DNA from: Panax quinquefolius
Taxonomy: Eukaryota > Streptophyta > Magnoliopsida > Apiales > Araliaceae
Reading direction: 5' to 3'
Length of the DNA stretch: 64,000 bases
Assembly: GCA_020205615.1 (NCBI GenBank)
Contig: CM035160.1
Span: 9,523,821-9,587,820 of the forward strand
The notes under the pieces are model-generated. The model saw only the letters and a list, made by a program, of their open reading frames with translations, was not told where the DNA came from and did not search any database. Position 1 is the stretch's first letter. The number at the start of each line of letters is the position of its first letter. Position numbers and translations under genes: made by a program. This document shows positions 47,564-59,553 of the stretch, piece by piece.

Positions 47564-47936
47564 AAACTTTTTATCACGAATTATTAATTGTTTTAATTTG
47601 ATATGTATATTGATATGTGTTTAGAACAATTTAATTGGGCATAATTTTATTGTATAAAATTTAAAAAAAAACGAAAATCGAGGCAGCATGCATTCGGTCA
47701 AATTTTAAGAATTCAGAAGTGCTGCAGTTTTTTTTTTTTTAATGCCGTGCGGTTAAGTAGTAATCCGGCAGCAACAGCAAATTGATTAAGCATTGCACGC
47801 AAATCATGGAATAAAAAGGCGGCGCACGGAATTTTCTAATGGCCACGAAATTAACAAAAGGAATACACAAGGATAATTTATTTGTTCAAAATCATGGGTC
47901 ACGTGCGCTGCCAATAATAATATGGAGAATTGCATG

Positions 47937-47958
47937 CATATATATATATATATATAAT

Positions 47959-48042
<84 letters not shown>
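47937..48042. repeat. (AT)n microsatellite in the copia leader
   Basis: About 100 bp of nearly pure AT dinucleotides with a few single-base breaks. Confidence 0.95.
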
Positions 48043-48045
<3 letters not shown>

Positions 48046-48800
48046 ATAATATTATATAATTAAAATAAAAGTTTATTTTAATTTTAAAATAAAAGTTTAT
48101 TTTAATATTAAAATATAAAAGTTTTATTTTAATTTTAATAATTTTATAATTAAAATAAAAGGTTTATTTTAATCTTAAAATAAAAGTTTATTTTAATATT
48201 AAAATAAAAAATTTATTTTAATTTTAAAATTAAATTTCATCTTAGCTAATTAGAGTTGGAATTGGATTCCATGCTAAGCTAATTGGAGTTGAAATTGGAT
48301 TCTTTAATTTCCTTAAATAAAGGAGTTTATTTAGATATGAAATAAGATTTCATATTATTGAAAATAAAAGAGTTTATTTGTGAATAGGAAAGAAATCAAG
48401 TGTTTCCTTAAATAAAGGAGTTTATTTAGATATGAAATAAGATTTCATATTATTCAAAATAAAAGTTTATTTGTGAATAGGAAAGAAATCAAGTGTTTCC
48501 TTTAATAAAGGATTTTTTTATAAATGGAATTGGATTCATATAAAAGAGTTAATTAAAATAAAAGAGTTTTATTTTTTTATTAAAGATTTTTTTTAATATG
48601 AAATTGGATTTTAATAAATTAATTAAAATAAATTGGATTTCATAAATTTAAAATTTTATTTTGATTAAAATTTTGATTAAAATAAAATAGTTTATTTTAT
48701 TCAAAATTGGATAAATTAAAATAAAATAGTTTTATTTTGATTTAAATTTGGATTAAAATAAAGGAGTTTATTTTGATTCAAAAATTAGATTTTATCTTAA
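48043..48800. repeat. AT-only minisatellite in the copia leader
   Basis: Repeated TAAAATAAAAGTTTATTTTA-type units, each nearly its own reverse complement, plus a duplicated block of about 110 bp (48301-48400 and 48404-48515, GGAGTTTATTTAGATATGAA). No coding sequence. Confidence 0.85.
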
Positions 48801-50040
48801 CTAAATTTGCCCATTAAATGATATCAATATATATATTAAATGTTTATTATTAATGAGATGAATGTTATTTATTGATCGTATGGTGATGTGTATGATAATA
48901 AATGGGATTGATTATGGACTATTGACGATATGATTGGATTTTATTTTAGTTGGATGCATGAATGTATGGGTTTTATTAAATGGGATTCTGCGTACCTAAA
49001 TCTTTCTCTAATTTTCTTAATGTAAATTCTATCTCTCTCTATGTACTTCCCCTTGGCTTTAACGATCGAGGTTTATATTTATTTTAAATAGTTTTGTAAT
49101 AGGAATAGTTAGAATTAATTTTGAAAAATTGGAGATCGAAAAGCGAGGCGCTTGAAGACCCGTTTGTAATGGAGCAGGGTTTTAAATGTAATAGTTATAT
49201 TTAAATATTAATTCTTGCACCCCAGGGTTTGACCTTTTGGTTCACTTGGTGGCTCTAGTGAGACGAAACTAGAATAAAAGTCCATAATCAATCCAAGGTA
49301 GAATATAGTATTCTATATGTGCATGCTTATACTATATATATATATATATATTATATGCAAACATCTTGCATGTTCATTAATATAATGGCGTATTTTATAT
49401 ATATATAAATGCATGCTAAACAAGATGAAGACAAATTAATAACAAACCCTCGATTTTTTATATTAAGTCTAAGCGTTGAAGATATTTGGAATATCGAGCG
49501 TTAAGCCTTCTAGCATGATAAAATTAATAGAGTATTAAATATTTAATATGAGTTTGTTGTTATCACCACAAAGCAAGTATTAAGTATTTAAGATGTTAAT
49601 TTATCACATTTGATGCTTATAAAGAAAATTGAACAATATTGTTTTGTTGTGTCACCACAAGGATGATATTTTCTTTTTGAATATATGGAGTGCTAGGTTG
49701 GACTTAACTTGGATAATTTTGATTCGGATGTGCCACCACTTGATCGAAAATAATCTAAGAGGCAAAATCTGAGGAGTTGCATAGTTGATGTAATTGACAA
49801 AGTTGTCTACCTATTTATTTATATATAGTTTGTTGTTGTCACCACAAGGCTATATACATTTGAAATGGGATCCTTATTCTCACTAGCAAATCTTTAATTA
49901 GATTTTGCTTAAACTATATAAGTGAGGTAATATAGTTTGAAGAAAATAGTGGGAGATACCAATTTAAAACAAGACCTAATTTATTTTGGTAATTAATAAA
50001 GAATGTATGTTAAAATGTTGTTAATTACAAATTCATTTAT
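48801..50040 (+). other. copia leader, non-coding
   Basis: 1.2 kb before gag. It holds four copies of a TTGTTGTCACCACAA-like motif (49555, 49643, 49728, 49829). Otherwise no recognised feature. Confidence 0.5.
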
Positions 50041-50760
50041 AGAATTTTACAATGTCTAAAATTACTATCATTTGCGAAGCATATTAGATGCTAAATTAAT
50101 GGGAATAAAATTAAGCGGATTGGTTAAGAATTTGAGAATAGTTCTCATGGTTTTGAAAAATCTATCTTATGTCATATCGCTTTATCCACTGCAATGGTTG
50201 CGAACAATGCCTCTGAGGAAGAGATTGCTACTTTTAGAAAGTGGCGAGATGATGCCTGATTAGCTCGATGCATCATGCTTTCGCATCCATGAGTAATGAG
50301 CTTGGTGTCGGCGTGAAACTATGGATGCTCTCTTATATTCACCTGCACATCAGTAGTTGATGGTGAGGAAAGTGGGGTGATAGATATCGAGATATCTAAG
50401 GAGCTCTTAGATCTAGAATGACTAATGACACTATGATGCAGAAAAAAAAGTCCTTAACATAATCAATTTGATTGATCGATTAGGACAATGGTTTTGTCGT
50501 GGATGGAGAGTTGAGCGAGATTTGATCTTGCACTCACTCCACGACTCCTTTCCAATTGTTGTGAATTTTTCATATGAACAAGCTAGATATCGGCCTGTTT
50601 GCTTAACATGTTGAAAAATGTTGAGAGTCACTTTCGACGAGAAAGATCAAGTCTTACTTGGTAGGGGCCAAAGGATCTTACGAAAGAAGAGCGATTCAAA
50701 GAAGGTAAATAGAAAGGCATAAACAAAGGATAATAAGAACAAAAGCGTCATACGGATAGC
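50041..50760 (+). pseudogene. copia gag remnant
   Basis: From about 50050, SILDAK, KLSGLV and KNLRIVL match the conserved start of plant copia Gag (usually LTGxNFxDWxRNLRIVL). MSNEL-like sequence follows at 50290. A lysine-rich stretch at 50650-50740 stands where the zinc-knuckle region should be. Several stops and frameshifts; not functional. Confidence 0.7.
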
Positions 50761-51399
50761 AAAGGAGTTTGCTTCCCTTTGCAATAAGCTTTGACCTTTG
50801 GGAAAAGCTGCGAGAAGCATCTTGCGAGGCTAACGAAAGAAGCTTAGTGAAGTTTGATTTCTGAATCTGATTTTGTTCATGATTGAAATAAATTTTTCTT
50901 TAAGTCGAGGTTACTACTTGGGTATTGGATCTGACTTTGGTTATCATAAATATAGATTTATGAAGGGACCAAGCAGTAGAAAGCTAAAAAATATAAGTAA
51001 TCTATGTGTGGAAAATGAAGCGAAGGTTGCTGCATTAGCCGTAGAAACTTATAGTTTAGCAATGCTACTGGCAAAAACTATTAAGTCGATAAGTTGTTAT
51101 TGTATTCCAATTCTTGTTAAAAATATTATTTCCATTTTATTGTTGAATGATAAAATTTTGGTATTATAATTAAGAACAATTGTTGTTACATTTATAATAA
51201 TAATGTTTTGTATAGAAATGGAATATTACTTAATAAATTTTGTATACTTGACTTACATGAAAATAATTTTGCACATTGAACAAATTAGTATAAGAAAAGG
51301 AGATGATCATTCGAAGAGTTGAATGTGTGTATTTCTTTGAAATACAAGTGTGAATTATTTGAAAGGTTGAAAGAATTGAAAGTGAAACAAATTAGCAAA

Positions 51400-51880
51400 G
51401 TATTAAGATTCTTTGATTAGATCGAGGAATAAATACTTGTCTGATAAATTTCTAGATCATCTCAAATGGTTTTCTCATAATGGACACCTCGATCTGTGAT
51501 AATTGATTGATGTATCTGAATGAAAAATCATACCTTGTTGGACATAGTGCGGTCCATAATGATTTTCTCAACATTCCGATATCCTTACAGGGTCATGTCA
51601 CAGAAATGGTACATATATCTACGAAAATGGTAACCTCAAAATCCATTGAAGACTCCATAAAAGTTATGGACGGGGAGGATTCTAATCTTAAGTATGTTAA
51701 GATAAGGGGTTGTCGACTTATGTGAAAAAGGTTTGAAAGGATAAGCTTGGGACAAGATTTGACAAATGTGATTTGTGGGACATCTAAAGTAAGTTTAGGG
51801 TATATGTTACATAATCCTACTTAGCAAAAGGTGTTTGTTCTGAAACACGGCGCCTTACAAGATAAAGGTGTTTATCATTG
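51400..51880 (+). pseudogene. copia integrase C-terminal remnant
   Basis: FLNIPISL, VTSKSIEDS and LKYVKIRGC, then KDKLGTRFDKC and a GYMLYNP-like string across frameshifts. This is the segment after the DDE core in plant copia integrases. The catalytic core itself (about 50860-51400) is too decayed to place its acidic residues. Confidence 0.7.
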
Positions 51881-51889
51881 AAAGGGCTA

Positions 51890-52450
51890 GTGGGAGGATA
51901 ATAGATCTTGAAGAGTTCGAGAACCACAAAACCTTATAAGTCGAATAAGAGGAACACATAGATAGACCTTATTGTACCACAATAGAATATTAAATGCGGA
52001 ATAGTCAGAAGATACCTAGGAGGTATGGATTCATCATGGATGATGATGATGAGGTACACATCATAGAAGATGATGATCGAGTTACATTCGATGAGGAAAT
52101 TAGTTCAGTGTGTACAAAAGGGTGATTTTATCAATTGGGAGCATCGTGACATTTCTAGTATTATATATTGATATACTATACGGATATCTACGGAATGACA
52201 TACCAATGCTTCTGATCGGTAAAGATAAAGTTGTCTAAACATTCCTCCATGAATGATTTGGAAGAGTATCTTAATTGGGGATATAAATCTATATAGATAG
52301 ATTTAAAGGATGCTCGACTTAACCCGAGGCGTATATTCATTTGATGCTAAAAAGTCGTTTAGCATGGCAAACTCCAAGAGATGTCTCATGTCGATGAGCT
52401 ATGGAGTGTATCTCTCTTAATAGTCCCCATAGACTCCAAAAAGAGAGGTC
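51890..52450 (+). pseudogene. copia reverse transcriptase remnant
   Basis: A pre-RT acidic stretch (RRYGFIMDDDDEVHII, 52015-52060) is followed by a Y-I-D-D-type string near 52165. Then come IPMLLIGKDKVV and KRFSMANSKR with a MSYGVSLS-like string. The first half of the RT palm is missing. Order and wording match plant TNT1/Tork-like copia elements. Frameshifted and inactive. Confidence 0.72.
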
Positions 52451-52489
52451 GCGTGAGTGTGAATCATGTATCTGCTGATGAAATGTCAC

Positions 52490-52980
52490 GAGACACGATG
52501 TTGATCGATCGTAATACGGAGAAGTTCACTGTGAGTCGGTGAAAAACATCTTAAAGTGCTTAGCTTGGCACTAAGGATGTGATCATATTTATGATGGGTC
52601 TAAATTAAAACTAGAGGGCTTAACGGACTCAAGTTTTTCGAGACGGACGAAGATGACGAAAAATCCACTTTAAGGTAAAGTGTTACCTTGAGCGAGTGGT
52701 GCGATGAATTGGAAAGGTTCCAAACAGCAAAAAGAGTTCTTTGGTTTAGTGATAAAGACAAAGTATATAGCTATAAATGAAGGCTGAGTTGATTGTTTGG
52801 ATTAAAAGTTCATTCTGAGAACTAGGAATAGTTCTAAAGTCTCATCTTGGATCTAAACATGTGTTGTGGCACTTTCATTTGATTATTAGAATCATTGAAA
52901 GATGGGAAATCACTATAGAGATAGTGGACTCTCATAAACAACATTACATATCCATTAACTAAAGCTTATCAACAACGGGG
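52490..52980 (+). pseudogene. copia RNase H remnant
   Basis: ESVKNILK, YDGSKLKLEGLTDSSF and TKMTKNP fit the start of copia RNase H (GYTDSDF, DxRKST). The end runs to the polypurine tract at 53035. Broken by stops. Confidence 0.65.
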
Positions 52981-53074
52981 ATAATCGTCACTTAGAAGAG
53001 AAGAGTATGAGATACCATGACGATTGGCTTTAGTGCAGTGGGAGATTGAAAGTAGTATGCACACAAGCCAATCA

Positions 53075-54853
53075 TGTTTGATGATAAAAGCATATACTTT
53101 GTAACAATCTTATTCATTTATTAATAAAAGTATTAATTTATTAAAGGCTTTTAATTATCTACATGATCTTTGTTTTATAATATGTGATAAACCCATAGTT
53201 TTAAGCAATGCTTTTAGAATAATGATGATGATCATTCTAATGAGATCTAAATTCTTAGAAAGCTTAAAACTAAAATAGTTCCCAATCGTTGGATTACTAA
53301 ATTGGGGATTAGTGAATCCGGATAGATTGATACATCGTTCTTCTTTCTTTCGTTGGATGAGGATGATTGATCTCGTGATCATTTATTGTGGGAGACACTA
53401 AAGCAAGTATGTAGGTGCTTATTAGAGAATAAGTTCATTTGAGCATTGGCTCATTAAGGAATACCTAATGGAGTTTTATTTGCTGTCGATAGGAATTCTG
53501 TAGTGATAGTAATCTGAAGTAATCCTTGGACTTGAGATCATCATAGTATCTTGTGTATGATGAGTTATACTTTGACTTATTCCTTAAGACCCTTAGGGTA
53601 TATCAAAGGGTATGCTTGGGTATAATAAGTTATACGTGGAGATAATGTATGATCGATAAAGAATCTACCACTTCAATAAAAAAGAAAAATGTCTATGTGA
53701 TTAGATAAATGACAACCCGGTAGTCCTTGGCGAAGCGAATGAAATTAGAAAGGAGTTTCTAATTTGCATTATTTGGAGTTGTGCATTTAAGGATCGAAAT
53801 ACATATAATTAAATAAAATAAGACTTGACGGTAATTCCATGTCTTATATTTAATTGGGACATTGTATGGTGGAAGGATTGAATTATGCAGTAACTATTTA
53901 CTCAAAGGTTCTTTAATGATTAATGTTGAAATCTATATTATCACGGAAAGTGGTTGATCATTAGGAGGCTTATCCTATTGTAGAATAAATATTATTTAAA
54001 TAAATTAATTATTTAATTTATTTATTTAAATAAGATTAAATTGTTCTAATTGATTTATTCACAATAGGTTTAATATGGAGAACCTAAAGGGTCACACCAT
54101 AAAAGGAAGAATAATTATTTAAGAAGTTAATGGCATAATCGTAATAATATATGTTATGTATATTTAATTTAATCTATGGTGATAGAATAAATTAAATAGC
54201 TTAATATTATTATTTAATATTTTAGAAATATTAAATATAAATTAATAAGATAGAGTCTTATTAATATTATTACAATTATTATTATTTTAATTTCTAAAAG
54301 AGTTTAGGAATTAATTTAATATAAATACTTTCTCATTTATTCTAATTGGATTAGGAAGGAAAATTAGTTAAAGGAGTTTAATTAATTATCCTAATAAGAT
54401 TAGGGAGCTTAATTAATTAAAAATTTAATTAATTAAATAAAACCCAATTCATTAATTGTTAAGGTGGGTTGCCCACATCTATAAATAAGAGAGTCTTATT
54501 ATGTGTGGTATGGGTTGTTGACTTTAACAACTACGTAATAATTCCAAGTTGTTGGGAGATACACCTTTTACATAGAGATAGAAAAACTAGGGTTTAGCCA
54601 ACCACCCCTTCTTGAATTTTTCTTCTTCCTTGGTGGATCACCTCTGAGGCCAAACATTTGGGTGGCTAACGTTGATCGAAGGAAGGAACCAAACCCGGTG
54701 GATTCAGATTGAGCGAAAGGATTTGGAGGTGAACTTGTACGAGGAAGCTCGATCTTCAGGTATGATTTATTTCTTTATCTTTTCGTTTAATTAATAATTA
54801 TGCATAAAGGTGATCCGGGTATATGGTTTGTAAAATTTTTTAAACTCGATTTT
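53075..54853 (+). mobile_element. copia right (3') LTR, end truncated
   Basis: Matches 45670-47510. It stops about 40-90 bp short of the left LTR's end, in a TTTTTAAACTCGATTTT string. Confidence 0.82.
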
Positions 54854-57682
54854 TTATGAATTTATACGCTGAGCACTTTTTATTATGCGGTAGATATCAT
54901 TACAGAATTATCCTTGATTGACTAATAGACCCCAAAGAAAAACAAAAAGATTACTATCGTATTCTTCCCATGGTGAGTCTTCTCTTGACATATCATTATC
55001 TCCAATTGCCTCTAATTGGGTATTATACTTGAAAACAAACACCAAGATTATATAAGTAGTGCTTGTAAATATACTCGTGATGGATGAGCACAACCATGTC
55101 TTATGATAACACGAGTTTGTATGTCATTAGACATCCCGTATGATAGACATAACACCCTTCCAAAGTTGTTCAGCTTCACCTATTTAATTCACCAAAATAA
55201 CTATTAAATGATGTATAAAATCAACACACTAAAGCCCTCAATAAAATTATTTTCATACTCTTTAGGAGAACCTCAACAACTATAGACCACCGATTCTATT
55301 CCCTTGTTATCCCCGCTCAACCCAAATACACTTTTATTACCCGAAAGGAATTGTGAAACAAAAGGGTGAAACCTGACTAGCTTTCGATAAAAGAATATTA
55401 TGACTAAAGATAAATAAATTATCAATAGTCTTCATCATGAATCTTTTAGAACATATGGTAGATGATAAAACTTTTCAACCATAGTTGCGGTGAACGAAGC
55501 GATCCATTAAAAGAGTCAAATAGACCATAAAATCTATTATCATCTCCATGTTAAAGTCCACCAACAATGTTTTATCCTCGTAACATCAATCAACAATTCA
55601 CAATCAATGCGTGTATAACTTCATAATCGTAATTGTAGTTCTAAATTCTTTTCCTCATCCATAATTTTCATCACTTGTCTTTACACGAAACATCAAAGAT
55701 CATGGTTATACCAAATCATTTTCAACAATGTGCACTACGAATTCAAAGATATTCATCAACAATTCATCTTTACACTACGGTAAAGATATTCAAAATTACG
55801 ATATTCATCAATAATTCATCTTTGCACAATAACAAATCATCTTTGCATTAAGCTAAAGATATTCATCAATAATTCATCTTTCATCTTTCAACAACATTCT
55901 TTGATTACGAGCCAAAGATATTCATCAATAATTCATCTTTGCACTACAATTAAAGATATTCAACAACAACAGTCATCTTTGCACAACGGCAGATTCAAAG
56001 ATGTTCGAAAGATATTCATATATCAAAGAAATCATAATCATTTCGAGTTATATAACAATAATTATAACCATGTTGATCGATCCACCTTTGCACTTAAGCT
56101 AAAAATATTCAATTGTAAATTCAATGGTTAAATGATCATACCAATCAACAATTCAACTTTTGCACTTCTTGGCCAAAGAGAACCTATGGTCACGATCCAT
56201 ACCAATAATCTACCCATCTTTACACTCAAGTCGAAGAGAAATATCATCATTAGGGTTATAAGAATGTTATATAAAAATAATATAATCAAAACATGGTTTT
56301 AATTTCAAGAGTAAGATTCATAAATCAACGATAATTTGGTCGGAGAAGAAACCAATTTGTTGTGAATAGTACCCGTGTTAAATACGTAGTCCCGTATAAT
56401 GCGTAGTAACCTCGACACAAAAGGATAAAGTTTCATAATAAAATTCATATCCATATTTATAACACCTTAATCCAAATGTTATAAATCACTTAGAAATCTC
56501 ATAATCTAATATTATTAATATTATAATAATATTTTAATCATTTCTCAAACTTATAAATAATTTAATCCAATTATTTACACTTTAATAATTAATGCATTTA
56601 ATCATCTAAAATGCCAAACTCATAAGATTTCATCATCATTAACCAAAACCCTCATAAAAATCTGCATATATCTCATATATGATTCTCGAAGCCAATAAAT
56701 CATATTTTCCAATTTTCTTACTTCACATAACATATTTAATTCATTTACTCATAACTAGAACATTTTCATGAAAAATACCAAATCGGTTAAAAAATATTTC
56801 TTTTAAGGGATTTAGTATAAAATAGTCCCATATTGAACATATATTTTCTCAAAATTTTAAAAATTCATTTACTATTTTCGTATATGGCTAAAACCACCTT
56901 AATATTTAAACATTTATCATAAATTGTACTTTTATCCAAAAATTCAAATTCACAGAGAACAACGATATTATATAGATGTACTCTCAATAAAAATTTCATC
57001 AATTTTGGAGTTAACATGCAAGGAGTTATAAATAGTTACTTTTAAAATAGTCTTTTCTCATAAAATCCATAACTCTAATCTATACATCCAAAAATACCTC
57101 AAAATAATCATAGTGGTGTAAAATTCGAGAATGATCAAAACATGGATACAATCAAAGCTAGTATCCGAAATAGATATTTTAGACGAAAAGAAAAAATTTT
57201 CATTTTTAGGTTGAATAGTCTTAAATATTCGTGAATAGTCTCAGATATCGTGAATAGTCTTAGTATCGTGAATAGTAACTCAGACACCAAAAGATAGAAA
57301 TTCCACAAAAAAATATTTTCACGCTTACATGAATAGTACTCGTGAATAGTAACTGCGTGAATAGTAACTCATGAATAGTAACTTCGTGAATAGTAACTCA
57401 TGAATAGTAACCCGAGCATGAAAAAGTTCCAAATTTGATAAAAAGTTCCAACTAATATTTCAAAGATAATGATATTGAAGAAATAATATCATTTGAGAAG
57501 AAAATAACATCCACCCTCAAAGAATCGATCTTGGAAGGAAAGATCGGAAGTGATCTTTGAATGAAACTTGTATTGAGCAATGAACTCTCAAAGTATCTAA
57601 ATACTCACAAAATACGCTCGATAATATAGAGAGAGAGAAGAAAACTTTGTTTACGGTGTGATTTTCAATTCTAACTTAGCCC

Positions 57683-57694
57683 TCTATTTATAGG
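57683..57694 (-). promoter_or_regulatory. LTR TATA box (A2 right)
   Basis: Minus-strand CCTATAAATAGA. Confidence 0.6.
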
Positions 57695-58733
57695 AAAATG
57701 TTAGCCCGCCGAAGCAGACTTGACCTGCTACCTGAGGCTTTACCTTGCTACTATTGCCACCCACCACATTTGAAATAAAATTCAGCACATTTTTTCACCA
57801 ACCACAAGTGGGGCCCACTCAATTCTAGAATTTTCCACCAAAATCAATTATAACCCTACTTTCCGAATCAAACACCTCTTAAAATTTATAACAAATCATT
57901 CGTTCATTTTTAACGGTTCAAAATTTGTAGACATATACTCAACTTATATATGTATAACATATCCAAAAATCGCAACGATCCAATTGGTCATTAAAAATTA
58001 TAACTCACAAATATATCGTAAAAATCTTGATTTGATTTTTAATACCTCCATTCCGACAAAAATACTGATAAAACACCTCAACATTAAATCCTTCAATTAT
58101 AACCACATATAATAATTAAATCCATCATTTATATCCATATCAAATAAATATTTTCTTATCATATAAATCAATAATTAATTATTCCCAAATAATATTACTG
58201 AGAATCACAATTATGATGACCGGTAGGTTCCTCAGAAAGAGGGGCTTTCCAATAAGGATCTCTCCTCTTCTACTGGTATGAATTAGGTGACCAAACCTCT
58301 CCTTAGACGAGAACTTTCTAGACATTGCCAATAATGTTATCTAATAATATTATTCAAATAATATGAATTATTGATCGATAATGGGAAATCTTGTGCGGTG
58401 ACAATTATTGAAACAATGATAATAATATAAAATACCAACGCAAAGAATTATTGAATCAATAAATAAAAATATTGAGCGATAATTACTTTGTAATAATTAT
58501 TGAGTAGTGCCTTATATGTAAGGATCAATAATTCAAAAATCTTGTAAAAAAACAGGTGTCTTTCTTCGTGTGAACACGCGTATTACTTTATTTTTAACCA
58601 TCGGGTATTCAACAAATGTTAATTGAGTAACGATTACGCCGTTATTTATAAAAACTTAATTTTGTCGTTTTCTTCATCCGATGCTTATTATTACATTATG
58701 GGGCCCACAAATGGTCACTGCTGTTGTAAATGC

Positions 58734-58779
58734 GAATATTCCCAAACGAAAAGAATATTCCACGACCAAACGAATATTC
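58734..58779. promoter_or_regulatory. HSE-like GAATATTC trio in A2 right LTR
   Basis: GAATATTC at 58734-58741, 58753-58760 and 58772-58779, each 19 bp from the next, with GAATATTT following at 58791. This is the most regular array in the window. Confidence 0.45.
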
Positions 58780-58939
58780 CCGACAATGATGAATATTTTA
58801 TAACCACTTGTGTATTTTGAAAAAATTCATATATCATCACCCTTAACTTTAACTTTTATCAATTTAACCATTTACCTGAATAGTAATTATAAGAAAAATT
58901 GAATACTTTTATTTCATAAAATTAGGGTCTTACAACAAA

Positions 58940-59553
58940 TGTCTCATAATGACTCTTTATATACATCGAGGATTGAATAAATATTACCACAAATCATTTT
59001 ATTTTTAATCAACACATTTTTAATCTTTCAACAATTATTAATCATTTATAACTTGTCGTCTCAATTAATAATATAATATATTATACGGATGATAATCTTG
59101 TGACAATAATTGAATCAATAATATAAGAGATATGATCGTGAATTCTTTGTAGCAATAATTGAGCATAGTTGAGTGACTTCTCCGTAAGCATCAATAATCA
59201 ATACCGTGTCTTCTACTATGCAACCACGCGTATTCTTGTACTTTTACCACCGTAGTTCAACAGTTTTAACGGTAACACCTCTCGTAGTTATTTTTATAGA
59301 AAGATAATTTTGTCGTTTTCTAACTACGATGATACTTAGTTAATGGGGTCCACTTAATGATTGAGCCGTCGTACGAATATTCCCTAACAAAAGAATATTC
59401 CCCACCAAACGAATATTTTATAACAACTTGCTTACTTTGCAAAATTTATTAATATTACCCACAACTATAACATTATATCAAATTTATTCCATAATATTCA
59501 AAAATAATATTTATAGAAAATTCATCTTTATTTATAAAAGTTGGGGTCTTCTG
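58940..59553 (-). mobile_element. family-B2 LTR, right part
   Basis: Continues 39201-41153 after the A2 insertion and its ACAAA duplication. It matches 17150-17704. GAATATTC pair at 59375-59382 and 59393-59400. The last bases read TCTTCTGA instead of TCTTACA. Confidence 0.87.
59375..59400. promoter_or_regulatory. HSE-like GAATATTC pair in B2 LTR
   Basis: Two GAATATTC sites 18 bp apart and a GAATATTT at 59411. Confidence 0.4.

Larger units (their letters stand above)
45670..54853 (+). mobile_element. Ty1/copia element, plus strand, inside A2
   Basis: Two LTRs of about 1.8 kb (45670-47549 and 53075-54853), both beginning TGTTTGATGATAAA. A PBS (GGTGGCATCGAGCC, 47550-47563) and a copia-type polypurine tract (AGTGGGAGATTG, about 53035-53047) are present. 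Pol order gag, integrase, RT, RNase H is typical of copia. The right LTR ends early, and the right side of the A2 remnant is missing as well. This points to a deletion across that junction. The left boundary is not certain: about 30 bp between the polypurine tract and TGTTTG on the right have no match on the left. Confidence 0.85.
41154..58934 (-). mobile_element. A2 gypsy-derived element with 4.3 kb LTRs, nested in the B2 LTR
   Basis: Ends TGTAACGACCCC and GTCTTACA, with the perfect 5-bp duplication ACAAA (41149-41153 and 58935-58939). LTR ends and parts of the body resemble family A. Almost all internal sequence is gone: only about 200 bp remain (45473-45669), namely the polypurine-tract side and a piece of the 5' leader. 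A Ty1/copia element sits in that remnant. The right LTR lacks its first about 275 bp. Confidence 0.85.
54873..58934 (-). mobile_element. A2 right (5') LTR, start truncated
   Basis: Collinear with 41429-45472: repeat array 55735-56015, GTGAATAGT cluster 57213-57415, TATA box 57683-57694, GAATATTC trio 58734-58779. The first about 275 bp of the LTR and the PBS are missing at the copia junction. Confidence 0.85.
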
